A DNA stretch of 64,000 nucleotides. It comes from Paraburkholderia sp. PGU19. Lineage in GTDB: Bacteria > Pseudomonadota > Gammaproteobacteria > Burkholderiales > Burkholderiaceae. Below, one piece after another: positions 21,739 through 31,880 of the stretch. The stretch lies in NCBI RefSeq assembly GCF_013426915.1, contig NZ_AP023179.1:1116001-1180000 (forward strand), given 5' to 3'. The position numbers were made by a program, and so were the translations under genes. The number at the start of each line of letters is the position of its first letter. The first letter of the stretch is position 1. The notes beneath the pieces were generated by a model. It worked only from the letters and a program-made list of their open reading frames with translations. It made no database searches and was not told the origin of the DNA.

Positions 21739-23628
21739 TTGAACAACAACATGTTTTCGAAAGCAGCAGTGTGGCTGGTGATCGCACTGGTGCTGTTTAC
21801 GGTGTTCAAGCAGTTCGACAAGCCCCGTGTCCAGGAAGGCGTTTCCTATTCGCAGTTCATGGACGACGCGAAAAGCGGCAAGGTCAAGAGCGTGATCGTT
21901 CAAGGGCGCAACCTCACGGTGACGCCGGCCGACGGTCAGAAGTATCAGATCGTGTCGCCGGGCGACATCTGGATGGTCGGCGACCTGATGAAGTATGGCG
22001 TGCAGGTCAGCGGCAAGGCGGATGACGAGCCGAACGCGCTAGTGTCCGCGTTGTATTACCTCGGGCCAACCATCCTGATCATCGGGTTCTGGTTCTACAT
22101 GATGAGACAGATGCAGGGAGGCGGGAAAGGCGGTGCGTTCTCGTTTGGTAAATCCCGTGCGCGTCTGATCGATGAGAACAACAACGCAATTAATTTCTCG
22201 GATGTCGCCGGCTGCGACGAAGCTAAGGAAGAAGTGTCCGAACTGGTCGACTTCCTGCGCGATCCGCAGAAGTTCCAGAAGCTGGGCGGCCGCATTCCAC
22301 GCGGCGTGCTGCTGGTCGGTCCGCCGGGAACCGGTAAGACGCTGCTTGCGCGCGCTATCGCGGGTGAGGCGAAGGTGCCGTTCTTCAGCATCTCGGGTTC
22401 GGACTTCGTCGAAATGTTCGTCGGCGTTGGCGCGGCTCGTGTGCGCGACATGTTCGAGCAGGCTAAGAAGCATGCGCCTTGCATCGTGTTCATTGACGAA
22501 ATCGACGCGGTCGGCCGTCATCGCGGCGCCGGCATGGGCGGCGGCAACGACGAACGCGAACAGACGTTGAACCAGATGCTCGTCGAGATGGACGGCTTCG
22601 AAGCGAATTCGGGCGTGATCGTGATCGCTGCGACGAACCGTTCGGACGTGCTGGACAAGGCGCTGCTGCGTCCGGGCCGTTTCGACCGTCAGGTGTATGT
22701 CGGTTTGCCGGATATCCGTGGCCGCGAGCACATCATGAAGGTGCACCTGCGCAAGGTGCCGATTGCGAACGACGTCGACGCGGCAGTGATCGCGCGTGGC
22801 ACGCCGGGCTTCTCGGGCGCCGATCTGGCGAACCTCGTGAACGAAGCGGCGCTGTTCGCTGCGCGTCGCGGCAAGCGCATCGTCGAAATGCAGGACTTCG
22901 AGGACGCGAAGGACAAGATCTTCATGGGTCCGGAGCGCAAGTCGGCCGTGATCCGCGAAGACGCGAAGCGCGCGACGGCTTACCACGAGTCCGGCCACGC
23001 TGTGATCGCCAAGCTGCTGCCGAAGGCAGACCCGGTGCACAAGGTCACGATCATCCCGCGCGGCCGTGCGCTGGGCGTGACGTGGCAATTGCCGGAGCAC
23101 GACAACGAGACGTATTCGAAGGACTACCTGCTCGACCGTCTGGCCATCCTGTTCGGCGGCCGCGTGGCGGAAGAACTGTTCCTGAACCTGATCAGCACGG
23201 GCGCATCCGACGACTTCAACAAGGCGACGGCCACGGCGCGTGCGATGGTGGCTCGCTTCGGCATGACCGACGCGTTGGGACCGATGGTCTACGTCGACGA
23301 CGAGAACGATGCGTCGCCGTTCGGCCGGGGCTTTACGCGCACCATTTCGGAAGCGACGCAGCAGAAGGTCGACGCGGAAATCCGACGCGTGCTGGACGAT
23401 CAGTACAACCTCGCCAAGCGTCTGCTCGACGAGAACCGCGACAAGGTCGAAGCGATGACGGCCGCGCTGATGGAGTGGGAAACGATCGACGCCGATCAGA
23501 TCAACGACATCATGGCTGGCCGTCCGCCGCGCTCGCCGAAGAGCTCGCCGTCGCCTGGCGATGCATCCGGCGGCAGCAGCCCGGGCACGGAAGTGAAGCC
23601 GGGCAGCGCGACCGCGCCGGCTACCTGA
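21739..23628 (+). CDS. ftsH: ATP-dependent zinc metalloprotease FtsH
   Basis: 629 residues. There are two membrane helices (residues 5-25 and about 100-122) with a periplasmic domain between. The AAA+ module has Walker A GPPGTGKT, Walker [13 protein letters not shown] and the [24 protein letters not shown]. The M41 protease has zinc motif HESGH with the third ligand in the [11 protein letters not shown] region. It degrades membrane and regulatory proteins such as LpxC and sigma-32 in enterics. Start is TTG 21739 with AAGGAG at 21726-21731. A strong terminator follows. Confidence 0.98.
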   Translation: MNNNMFSKAAVWLVIALVLFTVFKQFDKPRVQEGVSYSQFMDDAKSGKVKSVIVQGRNLTVTPADGQKYQIVSPGDIWMVGDLMKYGVQVSGKADDEPNALVSALYYLGPTILIIGFWFYMMRQMQGGGKGGAFSFGKSRARLIDENNNAINFSDVAGCDEAKEEVSELVDFLRDPQKFQKLGGRIPRGVLLVGPPGTGKTLLARAIAGEAKVPFFSISGSDFVEMFVGVGAARVRDMFEQAKKHAPCIVFIDEIDAVGRHRGAGMGGGNDEREQTLNQMLVEMDGFEANSGVIVIAATNRSDVLDKALLRPGRFDRQVYVGLPDIRGREHIMKVHLRKVPIANDVDAAVIARGTPGFSGADLANLVNEAALFAARRGKRIVEMQDFEDAKDKIFMGPERKSAVIREDAKRATAYHESGHAVIAKLLPKADPVHKVTIIPRGRALGVTWQLPEHDNETYSKDYLLDRLAILFGGRVAEELFLNLISTGASDDFNKATATARAMVARFGMTDALGPMVYVDDENDASPFGRGFTRTISEATQQKVDAEIRRVLDDQYNLAKRLLDENRDKVEAMTAALMEWETIDADQINDIMAGRPPRSPKSSPSPGDASGGSSPGTEVKPGSATAPAT

Positions 23629-23648
23629 TGATCGGTTAAAGGTGTTTT

Positions 23649-23680
23649 ACGGGCCGGTGTGTTTTCACACCGGCCCGTTT
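23649..23680 (+). terminator. Intrinsic terminator after ftsH
   Basis: A perfect 13-bp stem (23649-23661 with 23666-23678) with a TTTT loop and a short T-tract after it. Confidence 0.93.
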
Positions 23681-23762
23681 TCATTTCTAATGCTGCTCGG
23701 ATCGCGATACAGCTGTTTCGCGATCGTTCCTAACCTTCGCCTATGTAGTACGGTCCTGTCTC

Positions 23763-24647
23763 GTGTCAAACGCCCAATCCCCGCTTTATCCCATTCCCGA
23801 GCCGATGCAATGCGGCCGGTTCACCTTTACGTTCGAATGCCCGCTCGTGATGGGCATTCTGAATGTCACACCTGATTCGTTTTCCGATGGCGGTCTGTAC
23901 GCAGAGCCCAGCAAGGCGAGGCTGCAGGCGGAACTGATGCTGGCCGACGGTGCCGACATCATCGACATCGGCGGCGAGTCGACCCGGCCCGGTGCGCCGC
24001 CCGTACCGCTCGAAGACGAACTCGATCGCGTGATACCGCTCGTCAAGGAACTGAGCGACGCAGGCATCCCCGTATCCGTCGACACGTATAAACCTGAGGT
24101 TATGCGCTATGCGCTGGCGGCCGGCGCTGATCTGATTAATGATATCTGGGGCTTCAGGATGCCTGGCGCGATCGACGCTGTGAAGGACAGCCAGTGTGGT
24201 CTGTGCGTGATGCATATGCTCGGCGAACCGCAGACGATGCAGGTCGGCGAACCCGCCTACGCGGATGTCGTCGCTGAGATCCGCGCCTTCCTCGACGAAC
24301 GTGTCAATACGATGATGAGCGCAGGTGTTGCAAAAAATCGCATCAGCGTCGATCCAGGATTCGGATTTGGCAAGACGGTCGAGCATAATTACGCGCTGCT
24401 CGCTCACTTGTCTCAGACCGCGCCGATCGTCGGCACGCCGCTGCCTATTCTGGCCGGTATGTCACGCAAGTCGATGCTGGGCGCTGTCGTGGACAGGCCT
24501 GCGCGGCAACGCGTAGCCGCGAGTGTCGCGGCGGCTGTGTGCGCGGCTGAACGGGGGGCGGCGATCATCCGCGTGCATGACGTAGAGCAGACGGTGGATG
24601 CACTAAAAGTATGGGCGGCGACGCGCGACGCAGCGCGGCGCGCCTGA
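23763..24647 (+). CDS. folP: Dihydropteroate synthase
   Basis: 294 residues. It condenses p-aminobenzoate with the pterin diphosphate in folate synthesis and is the sulfonamide target. Motifs are [80 protein letters not shown] and [14 protein letters not shown] 23763 starts [23 protein letters not shown] 23805 is a possible internal start. glmM follows after 28 nt, so the two are co-transcribed. Confidence 0.97.
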   Translation: MSNAQSPLYPIPEPMQCGRFTFTFECPLVMGILNVTPDSFSDGGLYAEPSKARLQAELMLADGADIIDIGGESTRPGAPPVPLEDELDRVIPLVKELSDAGIPVSVDTYKPEVMRYALAAGADLINDIWGFRMPGAIDAVKDSQCGLCVMHMLGEPQTMQVGEPAYADVVAEIRAFLDERVNTMMSAGVAKNRISVDPGFGFGKTVEHNYALLAHLSQTAPIVGTPLPILAGMSRKSMLGAVVDRPARQRVAASVAAAVCAAERGAAIIRVHDVEQTVDALKVWAATRDAARRA

Positions 24648-24675
24648 TCTCCACGCTTGGGAGGAAAATTCCAAT

Positions 24676-26034
24676 ATGGCACGGCGATATTTCGGAACCG
24701 ATGGGATTCGAGGCAAGGTCGGCGAAGTGCCGATCACGCCTGACTTTGTGCTGCGGCTCGGCTACGCAGCCGGCAAGGTGCTCGCGGGCGCCGACACCTG
24801 GGCAAATACGGGCAAGCGGCCTACGGTGTTGATCGGCAAGGACACGCGCGTGTCGGGCTACATGCTCGAAGCGGCGCTGGAGTCGGGCTTTTCGGCGGCG
24901 GGCGTCGACGTGATGCTGGCCGGACCGATGCCGACGCCGGGCGTCGCATATCTGACGCGCGCGCTGCGTCTGGCGGCGGGCGTCGTCATCAGCGCGTCGC
25001 ACAATCCGTACTATGACAACGGCATCAAGTTCTTCTCCGCCGACGGCAACAAGCTGCCGGACGAAGTCGAACTGCAGATCGAAGAACAACTGGACAAACC
25101 GCTCGACTGCGCGCCGTCCGAGCGCCTCGGCAAGGCGCGACGTCTGGACGACGCGGCAGGCCGTTATATCGAGTTCTGCAAGAGCACCTTCCCGCAGGCG
25201 TTCGATCTGCGCGGCATGAAGCTGGTCGTCGACTGCGCGCACGGCGCGGCGTACGACGTCGCGCCGCAAGTGTTCCATGAGCTCGGTGCGGACGTGATCA
25301 CGATCGGCGTCTCGCCGAACGGCTTCAACATCAACGACGGCGTCGGTGCGACGGCGCCCGACGCGCTCGTGCGCGCGGTGCGCGCGAACCAGGCGGATCT
25401 CGGCATCGCGCTCGACGGCGACGCGGACCGCCTGCAGGTCGTCGACGCGAATGGCCGGCTCTACAACGGCGACGAGCTGCTGTACGTGCTGGTGCAGGAC
25501 CGGATCGCGACGCAAGGCAAGGTCGAAGGGGCAGTCGGCACGCTGATGACCAATATGGCCGTCGAAGTCGCCTTGAAGAAGGCGGGCGTGCAGTTCGTGC
25601 GCGCCGCCGTCGGCGACCGCTACGTGCTGGAACAACTGCGCGAGCATGGCTGGGAGCTCGGCGCGGAAGGCTCGGGCCACATCCTGTCGCTGGATCGCCA
25701 TTCGACGGGCGACGGCATCGTCTCCGCGCTGCTGGTGCTGGCAGCGATGCAGCGCAGCGGCCGTTCGCTCGAGCAACTGCTCGAAGGCGTCAATCTGTTC
25801 CCGCAGAAGCTGATCAACGTCCGGATGCAGCCGGGCGCGGACTGGAAGGGCAGCGACGCGATCCGTCGCGCGATCAGCGAGGCGGAAGGCGCGCTCGACG
25901 GCAGCGGTCGCGTACTGATTCGCGCGTCGGGCACCGAGCCTGTCCTGCGCGTGATGGTCGAGGCTGCGCAAGAAAAGGACGCCGTGCATCATGCGGAAAC
26001 GATCGCGGCTGTCGTGAAGCAAGCGACGACCTGA
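24676..26034 (+). CDS. glmM: Phosphoglucosamine mutase
   Basis: 452 residues. It interconverts glucosamine 6- and 1-phosphate on the path to UDP-GlcNAc. The phosphoserine loop is [23 protein letters not shown], the Mg site is [28 protein letters not shown], the sugar loop is [19 protein letters not shown], and the phosphate-binding loop is [29 protein letters not shown] lies just before ATG 24676. It is the last gene of the folP-glmM unit and has a terminator. Confidence 0.98.
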   Translation: MARRYFGTDGIRGKVGEVPITPDFVLRLGYAAGKVLAGADTWANTGKRPTVLIGKDTRVSGYMLEAALESGFSAAGVDVMLAGPMPTPGVAYLTRALRLAAGVVISASHNPYYDNGIKFFSADGNKLPDEVELQIEEQLDKPLDCAPSERLGKARRLDDAAGRYIEFCKSTFPQAFDLRGMKLVVDCAHGAAYDVAPQVFHELGADVITIGVSPNGFNINDGVGATAPDALVRAVRANQADLGIALDGDADRLQVVDANGRLYNGDELLYVLVQDRIATQGKVEGAVGTLMTNMAVEVALKKAGVQFVRAAVGDRYVLEQLREHGWELGAEGSGHILSLDRHSTGDGIVSALLVLAAMQRSGRSLEQLLEGVNLFPQKLINVRMQPGADWKGSDAIRRAISEAEGALDGSGRVLIRASGTEPVLRVMVEAAQEKDAVHHAETIAAVVKQATT

Positions 26035-26057
26035 TTGTGCCAGTAGCGTTTGACGAG

Positions 26058-26085
26058 AAGGGCGGCGTTATGCCGCCCTTTTTTT
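26058..26085 (+). terminator. Intrinsic terminator after glmM
   Basis: A perfect 9-bp stem (26058-26066 with 26072-26080) and seven T residues. Confidence 0.95.
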
Positions 26086-26221
26086 GCACAGTCGTCTCGT
26101 TGAGCGCTGAGCCCGCAAACGTTCGCAACGGGCCGATTTCGAGCGCAAAACCACCGATTCACAGCGCATCTGCTCCTGCAGTAGAAACCCTGAGATAGCG
26201 CCTTTCACGGCCGTAATAGAA

Positions 26222-26276
26222 CTGTCACACGAAGTTCACGAATAGTCATGTGACTGTCACAATTGGCCACTATTCT
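26222..26276 (+). promoter_or_regulatory. Double Pho box and promoter of pstS
   Basis: Four heptamers resembling CTGTCAT repeat with 10-11 nt period: CTGTCAC 26222, AGTTCAC 26233, TAGTCAT 26243 and CTGTCAC 26254. They form two PhoB sites. Exactly 10 nt after the last heptamer is TATTCT (26271-26276), the expected -10 position in PhoB-activated promoters, which lack a -35. Phosphate starvation should therefore switch on the pst-pho operon. Confidence 0.88.
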
Positions 26277-26316
26277 TCGCGGTGTCGTTGCACACGCTCA
26301 CAACCACGGAGAAAAC

Positions 26317-27348
26317 ATGAAACTGATGCAAACCGCGTTCGCTGGCATGGCTGGCGCTCTCTTCGCGATCGCAGCGCAAGCCGCCGATATCACCGGCGCG
26401 GGCAGCACCTTTGCAGCACCGATCTACACGAAGTGGGCAGATGCTTACCAGAAGACGGGCGGCGGCAAGGTCAACTATCAGGGCATCGGCTCGTCGGGCG
26501 GCGTCAAGCAGATCGTCGCGAAGACGGTTGATTTCGCGGGCTCGGACGCGCCGCTGAAGGATGACGAACTGGCGAAGGAAGGCCTGTTCCAGTTCCCGAC
26601 GGTCGTCGGCGGCGTGGTGCCCGTGATCAACGTGCCGGGCGTCAAGGCTGGCGAAATCACGCTGTCGGGCGAAGTGCTCGGCGACATCTATCTCGGCAAG
26701 GTCAAGAAGTGGAACGACCCGGCTATCGCCGCGCTGAACCCGAAGGTCAAGCTGCCGGATACGGACATCGCCGTGGTTCGCCGCGCTGACGGTTCGGGCA
26801 CGAGCTTCATCTGGACGAACTACCTGTCGAAGGTCAACCCCGAGTGGAAGTCGAAGATCGGTGAAGGTTCGACGGTCAACTGGCCGACGGGTACGGGCGG
26901 CAAGGGTAACGACGGTGTCGCAGCCTTCGTGCAGCGTCTGCCGGGCGCAATCGGCTACGTCGAGTGGGCGTACGCGAAGCAAAACCACATGACCTACGTC
27001 GACCTGAAGAACTCGTCGGGCACGGTGGTCGAGCCGAAGACGGAAACGTTCAAGGCAGCGGCAGCTGGCGCTGACTGGTCGAAGTCGTTCTACCAGATCC
27101 TGACGAACGAGCCGGGCAAGAACGCATGGCCGATCGTCGGCGCGACATTCGTACTGCTGCACACGACGCAGGACAAGGGCCCGCAAGGCGCGGAAACGCT
27201 GAAGTTCTTCGACTGGGCGTTCAAGAACGGCAGCCAGGCTGCAAACGACCTGGACTACATCACGCTGCCGGAATCGGTCGTGTCGGAAATCAAGACGCAG
27301 TGGAAGGCAAAGGTCAAGGACGCATCGGGTAAGGCGCTCGCCGAGTAA
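26317..27348 (+). CDS. pstS: Phosphate ABC transporter, periplasmic phosphate-binding protein
   Basis: 343 residues. The signal peptide is [23 protein letters not shown]. Mature PstS motifs are [63 protein letters not shown], and [19 protein letters not shown] for phosphate contacts. It captures phosphate for the PstCAB channel. ATG 26317 follows GGAGAAAAC. First gene of pstSCAB-phoU-phoB-phoR. Two hairpins between it and pstC probably make pstS the most abundant product. Confidence 0.97.
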   Translation: MKLMQTAFAGMAGALFAIAAQAADITGAGSTFAAPIYTKWADAYQKTGGGKVNYQGIGSSGGVKQIVAKTVDFAGSDAPLKDDELAKEGLFQFPTVVGGVVPVINVPGVKAGEITLSGEVLGDIYLGKVKKWNDPAIAALNPKVKLPDTDIAVVRRADGSGTSFIWTNYLSKVNPEWKSKIGEGSTVNWPTGTGGKGNDGVAAFVQRLPGAIGYVEWAYAKQNHMTYVDLKNSSGTVVEPKTETFKAAAAGADWSKSFYQILTNEPGKNAWPIVGATFVLLHTTQDKGPQGAETLKFFDWAFKNGSQAANDLDYITLPESVVSEIKTQWKAKVKDASGKALAE

Positions 27349-27377
27349 TCCTCGACTTGCAGAAACAGCAGCAAGCA

Positions 27378-27443
27378 CCGCGCGCATGACAGCTGGATGA
27401 TGCGCGCGGGCCGGCCGCCCGGCTTCGATGAAGCCCGGCGGCC
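27378..27443 (+). other. Two intercistronic hairpins between pstS and pstC
   Basis: Hairpin one has a perfect 10-bp stem (27378-27387 with 27400-27409). Hairpin two has a 14-bp stem with one mismatch (27413-27426 with 27430-27443) and a 3-nt loop. No T-tract follows, so they more likely protect the upstream pstS mRNA or reduce read-through than fully terminate. Confidence 0.75.
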
Positions 27444-27502
27444 ATCGTTCTGGCCGTCTGGCATACGCCATGCGGCAACCGGAAACAGGTTTATCAGCTC
27501 CC

Positions 27503-28501
27503 ATGTCCGACCTCCCTCTCACTTCTGGTTCGGCCCGGTCGACTCCGCCCGGTAGCACGACGCAGAAAGCGCCCAGCCGCGCGGGCGATGTCATTTTCGG
27601 CGGCATTGCACGGCTTTCCGCCATCGTCACGCTACTGCTGCTCGGCGGCATTATCGTGTCGCTGATCGTCGCTTCGCTGCCGACGATCCAGAAATTCGGC
27701 CTCGCCTTCCTGTGGACGGCCGACTGGGATCCACCTTCCGAGCAGTTCGGCGCGCTGGTGCCCATCTACGGCACGATTGCGACGTCGATCATTGCGCTCA
27801 TCATCGCGGTGCCTGTGAGCTTCGGCATCGCGCTCTTTCTGACCGAACTCTCGCCAGCATGGCTGCGCCGTCCGCTCGGCATCGCGATCGAGCTGCTCGC
27901 CGCGATTCCGTCGATCGTCTACGGTATGTGGGGCCTGCTCGTGTTCGCGCCGATCTTCGCGCAGTATTTCGAAAAGCCGCTCGGCACGCTGCTCGGCGGC
28001 ATGCCGATCATCGGCGCGCTCTTCAAGGGTCCGCCCATCGGCATCGGCATTCTGTGCGCGGGCGTGATTCTCGCGATCATGATCATTCCGTACATCGCCT
28101 CGGTGATGCGCGACGTGTTCGAAGTTACGCCCGTGCTGCTGAAGGAATCGGCGTACGGCATCGGCTGCACGACCTGGGAAGTGATGTGGAAGATCGTTCT
28201 TCCTTTCACGAAGACGGGTGTGATCGGCGGCGTGATGCTCGGCCTTGGCCGCGCGCTCGGCGAGACGATGGCCGTTACGTTCGTGATCGGCAATACGAAC
28301 CTGCTCGACAACGTGTCGCTGTTCTCCCCGGGTAACAGCATCACGTCGGCGCTCGCGAACGAATTCGCGGAAGCCGCACCCGGTCTGCATACGGCCGCGC
28401 TGATGGAACTCGGCCTGATCCTGTTTGTGATTACCTTCATCGTGCTGGCGATTTCGAAGATCATGCTGCTTCGCCTCGAGAAAGGGGAGGGCGCGAAATG
28501 A
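27503..28501 (+). CDS. pstC: Phosphate ABC transporter permease PstC
   Basis: 332 residues, six membrane helices. The long periplasmic loop near the start ([23 protein letters not shown]) and the cytoplasmic EAA loop ([45 protein letters not shown]) are typical of PstC. It pairs with PstA as the phosphate channel. ATG 27503 begins [10 protein letters not shown]; upstream in-frame codons are not conserved-looking. The stop overlaps pstA by 4 nt. Confidence 0.96.
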   Translation: MSDLPLTSGSARSTPPGSTTQKAPSRAGDVIFGGIARLSAIVTLLLLGGIIVSLIVASLPTIQKFGLAFLWTADWDPPSEQFGALVPIYGTIATSIIALIIAVPVSFGIALFLTELSPAWLRRPLGIAIELLAAIPSIVYGMWGLLVFAPIFAQYFEKPLGTLLGGMPIIGALFKGPPIGIGILCAGVILAIMIIPYIASVMRDVFEVTPVLLKESAYGIGCTTWEVMWKIVLPFTKTGVIGGVMLGLGRALGETMAVTFVIGNTNLLDNVSLFSPGNSITSALANEFAEAAPGLHTAALMELGLILFVITFIVLAISKIMLLRLEKGEGAK

Positions 28502-29394
28502 GCCAGTCCTCGATGAACATGCCGGGCACCACCGACGTCGCAGCGCTCGAAGCGATGCGCACCCGGCTCCAAAAGCGCCGCAAGATTACCAATGCGATCG
28601 CCCTGACGATGTCGCTCGGGGCAATGGCATTCGGCCTGCTCTGGCTGGTGTGGATTCTCTACACGACGCTGCGTCTGGGCATCGGCGGTCTGTCGGTCGA
28701 GCTGTTCACGCAGTCGACACCGCCGCCCAACACCGACGGCGGCGGTCTCGCGAACGCGATCGTCGGCAGCCTGATGCTGGTCGTGATCGCGACGTTCGTC
28801 GGCACGCCGATCGGCATCATGGCGGGCGTGTATCTCGCCGAGTACGGCCAGAAGGGCTGGCTCGCGAGCGTCACGCGTTTCATTAACGACATTCTGCTCT
28901 CGGCGCCGTCGATCGTCGTCGGTCTGTTTGTGTACGCGCTCGTGGTTGCCAAGATGGGCCACTTCAGCGGTTGGGCCGGTGTGATCTCGCTCGCGCTGCT
29001 GCAGATTCCCATCGTGATCCGCACGACGGAAAACATGCTGAAGCTCGTGCCGAACGCGCTGCGCGAAGCGGCTTTCGCGCTTGGCACGCCGAAGTGGAAG
29101 ATGGTGCTGTCGATTACGCTGAAGGCGTCGGTGGCGGGCATCGTGACGGGCGTGTTGCTGGCCATCGCGCGTATTGCCGGTGAAACGGCGCCGCTGCTCT
29201 TCACGGCGCTGTCCAATCAGTTCTTCACGCTGGACATGAATCAACCGGTTGCGAACCTGCCGGTCACGATCTTCAAGTTCGCGATGAGCCCGTTTGCGCA
29301 GTGGCAATCGCTCGCGTGGGCTGGCGTCTTCCTGATCACGCTCGGAGTGTTGGGACTCAACATTCTCGCGCGTACGATCTTCTCGAAAAAGTAA
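28498..29394 (+). CDS. pstA: Phosphate ABC transporter permease PstA
   Basis: 298 residues, six helices. Motifs: [21 protein letters not shown] and the EAA loop [49 protein letters not shown]. It begins in the pstC stop (ATGA), so the permeases are made in equal amount. pstB follows after 15 nt. Confidence 0.96.
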   Translation: MSQSSMNMPGTTDVAALEAMRTRLQKRRKITNAIALTMSLGAMAFGLLWLVWILYTTLRLGIGGLSVELFTQSTPPPNTDGGGLANAIVGSLMLVVIATFVGTPIGIMAGVYLAEYGQKGWLASVTRFINDILLSAPSIVVGLFVYALVVAKMGHFSGWAGVISLALLQIPIVIRTTENMLKLVPNALREAAFALGTPKWKMVLSITLKASVAGIVTGVLLAIARIAGETAPLLFTALSNQFFTLDMNQPVANLPVTIFKFAMSPFAQWQSLAWAGVFLITLGVLGLNILARTIFSKK

Positions 29395-29409
29395 GGGCGG
29401 AGCGATCCG

Positions 29410-30258
29410 ATGAACATGGCAGAAACTCACCTGAATCCCGTCGAACGCCCGGCGGCACCCGCCGGTTTCGACCCGGCGCAGAGCGGTCAGGCGGCAGCGC
29501 CCTCGCGCCCGAAGATCGAAGTCAACAACCTGAACTTCTTCTACAACAAGTATCACGCGCTGAAGAACATCAACCTGCGGATTCCCGAGGGCAAGGTGAC
29601 CGCGTTCATCGGCCCGTCGGGTTGCGGCAAGTCGACGCTGCTGCGCACGTTCAACAAGATGTACGCGCTCTATCCGGAGCAGCGCGCCGAAGGCGAAATC
29701 CTGATGGACGGCGAAAACCTGCTCACGACGAAGCGCGACATTTCGCTGCTGCGCGCGCGCATCGGCATGGTGTTCCAGAAGCCGACGCCGTTCCCGATGT
29801 CGATCTACGACAACATCGCATTCGGCGTGAAGATGTTCGAAACGCTGTCGCGTTCCGAGATGGACGATCGCGTCGAATGGGCGCTGACCAAGGCGGCGTT
29901 GTGGAACGAAGTGAAGGACAAGCTCGGCCAGAGCGGCTACGGTCTGTCGGGCGGCCAGCAGCAGCGTCTGTGTATCGCGCGCGGCATTGCGATCCGTCCG
30001 GAAGTGCTGCTGCTCGACGAACCGTGCTCGGCGCTCGACCCGATTTCGACGGGGCGCATCGAAGAACTGATCGCCGAACTGAAGAGTGACTATACGGTGG
30101 TGATCGTTACGCACAACATGCAGCAGGCGGCGCGTTGTTCGGACTACACTGCGTATATGTACCTGGGTGAGCTGATCGAGTTCGGTGATACCGAAAAGAT
30201 CTTCATCAAGCCGGTCCGCAAGGAAACGGAAGACTACATCACGGGCCGTTTCGGCTAA
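29410..30258 (+). CDS. pstB: Phosphate ABC transporter ATPase PstB
   Basis: 282 residues. Walker A is GPSGCGKST, the Q-loop is [22 protein letters not shown], the signature is [19 protein letters not shown], Walker B is [13 protein letters not shown], and the H-loop is [15 protein letters not shown]. The first 30 residues are a variable extension rich in Pro and Ala. It powers phosphate import and, with PhoU, reports phosphate status to PhoR. Confidence 0.97.
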   Translation: MNMAETHLNPVERPAAPAGFDPAQSGQAAAPSRPKIEVNNLNFFYNKYHALKNINLRIPEGKVTAFIGPSGCGKSTLLRTFNKMYALYPEQRAEGEILMDGENLLTTKRDISLLRARIGMVFQKPTPFPMSIYDNIAFGVKMFETLSRSEMDDRVEWALTKAALWNEVKDKLGQSGYGLSGGQQQRLCIARGIAIRPEVLLLDEPCSALDPISTGRIEELIAELKSDYTVVIVTHNMQQAARCSDYTAYMYLGELIEFGDTEKIFIKPVRKETEDYITGRFG

Positions 30259-30289
30259 GCGCTGAGCGCACGAGCTTAGGGAGTACGAC

Positions 30290-30994
30290 ATGTCCGACAA
30301 ACACCTGTCCAGCCAGTTCGACGCCGATCTGAACGCCGTGTCTTCGAAGGTGCTCGAAATGGGCGGCCTCGTCGAGGCGCAGATCGTCGCTGCGATGAAT
30401 GCGCTGAACGAATTCGATGTTGGCATCGCCGATCAGGTGATCGCCGCCGAAGAGCGTCTGAACCAGATGGAAGTCGAGATCGACGAAGAGTGCAGCAACA
30501 TCATCGCGCGGCGTCAGCCGACGGCGCGCGACCTGCGCCTCGTGATGGCGATCTCGAAGACCATCACCAACCTCGAGCGCGCCGGCGACGAAGCCGAGAA
30601 GATCGCCAAGCGCACCAAGCGACTGTCCGAAGACGGCGCATCGCGCACGATCAACATCGCCGAGATCAAGCTGTCGGGCGATATGGCCGTGAGCATCCTG
30701 CGCCGCGCGCTCGATGCATTCGCGCGCCTCGACACGGTGGCCGCCGCGCAGATCGTGCGCGACGACAAGGCGATCGACGAGGAATTCCGCGCGTTCGTGC
30801 GCAAGCTGATTTCGTACATGACGGAAGATCCGCGCCTGATCTCCGTCGGGCTCGATTTCCTGTTCATCGCGAAGGCGATCGAGCGGATCGGCGATCACTC
30901 GAAGAACATCGCCGAGTTCATCATTTACGTGGTGAAGGGCACGGACGTGCGCCACATGGGCCGCGACGCGCTCGAACGCGAGGCGCTCAGCTGA
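30290..30994 (+). CDS. phoU: Phosphate signalling protein PhoU
   Basis: 234 residues, all helical. Two PhoU repeats carry the metal-cluster motifs EEIDEECSNIIARRQPTARDLRLVMAISKTITNLERAGDEAEKIAKR and DDKAIDEEFRAFVRKLISYMTEDPRLISVGLDFLFIAKAIERIGDHSKNIAEFIIYVVKG. It holds PhoR in the inactive state when PstSCAB reports enough phosphate. GGGAG precedes ATG 30290. Confidence 0.96.
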   Translation: MSDKHLSSQFDADLNAVSSKVLEMGGLVEAQIVAAMNALNEFDVGIADQVIAAEERLNQMEVEIDEECSNIIARRQPTARDLRLVMAISKTITNLERAGDEAEKIAKRTKRLSEDGASRTINIAEIKLSGDMAVSILRRALDAFARLDTVAAAQIVRDDKAIDEEFRAFVRKLISYMTEDPRLISVGLDFLFIAKAIERIGDHSKNIAEFIIYVVKGTDVRHMGRDALEREALS

Positions 30995-31008
30995 GTGCTG
31001 AGTTGATT

Positions 31009-31036
31009 CGTGAGCGGATGCGTTTATCCGCTCACG
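31009..31036 (+). other. Hairpin between phoU and phoB
   Basis: A perfect 11-bp stem (31009-31019 with 31026-31036) and 6-nt loop, 40 nt before phoB. There is no T-tract, so partial attenuation or mRNA processing is more likely than full termination. Confidence 0.65.
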
Positions 31037-31076
31037 CGAACCGTTTTCATCGCATTTCGTTTATCAAGAGGCGCCG

Positions 31077-31778
31077 ATGCCCAGCAGTATTCTCGTTATC
31101 GAAGATGAACCCGCTATTTCCGAGCTGATCTCGGTCAACTTGCAACACGCGGGCCATTGTCCGATTCGTGCGTACAACGCCGAACAGGCGCAGAACCTGA
31201 TCAGCGATGTGCTTCCCGATCTCGTGCTGCTCGACTGGATGCTGCCGGGCAAATCGGGTATTGCGTTCGCGCGCGACCTGCGCAACAACGAGCGCACCAA
31301 GCACATTCCGATCATCATGCTGACGGCGCGCGGCGACGAGCAGGACAAGGTGCTGGGCCTCGAAATCGGCGCCGACGACTACGTGACGAAGCCGTTCTCG
31401 CCGAAGGAACTGATGGCGCGCATCAAGGCGGTGCTGCGCCGCCGCGCGCCGCAGCTGACGGAAGACGTGGTTGCGATCAACGGGCTTAAGCTGGACCCGG
31501 CCACGCATCGCGTCGCGGCGCATGCGGAAGGCAGCGAGATCAAGCTCGATCTGGGTCCGACGGAATTCCGTCTGCTGCACTTCTTCATGACGCACCCGGA
31601 GCGTGTCCACAGCCGCACGCAATTGCTCGATCAGGTGTGGGGCGACCATGTGTTCGTCGAAGAGCGCACGGTCGACGTGCACATCAAGCGTCTGCGCGCC
31701 GCGCTCAAGCCGGCCGGCTGCGATGCGATGATCGAGACGGTGCGGGGCAGCGGGTATCGCCTGGCCAAGAGCGCATAA
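31077..31778 (+). CDS. phoB: Phosphate regulon response regulator PhoB
   Basis: 233 residues. The receiver domain has the phospho-acceptor Asp in PDLVLLDWMLPGKSG (about residue 54), the Thr switch in IIMLTARGDE and Lys in YVTKPFSPKELMARIKAVLRR. The OmpR-type winged helix ends VDVHIKRLRAALKPAGCDAMIETVRGSGYRLAK. It binds the Pho boxes described for pstS and ppk1. phoR follows about 100 nt on, past a terminator-like hairpin. Confidence 0.97.
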   Translation: MPSSILVIEDEPAISELISVNLQHAGHCPIRAYNAEQAQNLISDVLPDLVLLDWMLPGKSGIAFARDLRNNERTKHIPIIMLTARGDEQDKVLGLEIGADDYVTKPFSPKELMARIKAVLRRRAPQLTEDVVAINGLKLDPATHRVAAHAEGSEIKLDLGPTEFRLLHFFMTHPERVHSRTQLLDQVWGDHVFVEERTVDVHIKRLRAALKPAGCDAMIETVRGSGYRLAKSA

Positions 31779-31800
31779 GGTAAACTGATTGAAAAACACG

Positions 31801-31833
31801 AAGCGCGCTGCGGGATGTCATCGCAGCGCGCTT
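31801..31833 (+). terminator. Terminator-like hairpin between phoB and phoR
   Basis: A perfect 12-bp stem (31801-31812 with 31822-31833), 9-nt loop, then TGTTGTCTCTG. The weak T-tract suggests partial termination, giving more PhoB than PhoR. Confidence 0.65.
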
Positions 31834-31880
31834 TGTTGTCTCTGTAGTCTTCAGATTTGTCTTCAAGGTTGCAGGAACAC

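Noticed and set aside
27919..30426. 835-codon frame opposite pstC-pstA-pstB
   Set aside because: Shadow of the pst genes; composition is Arg/His-rich and it spans three real genes.
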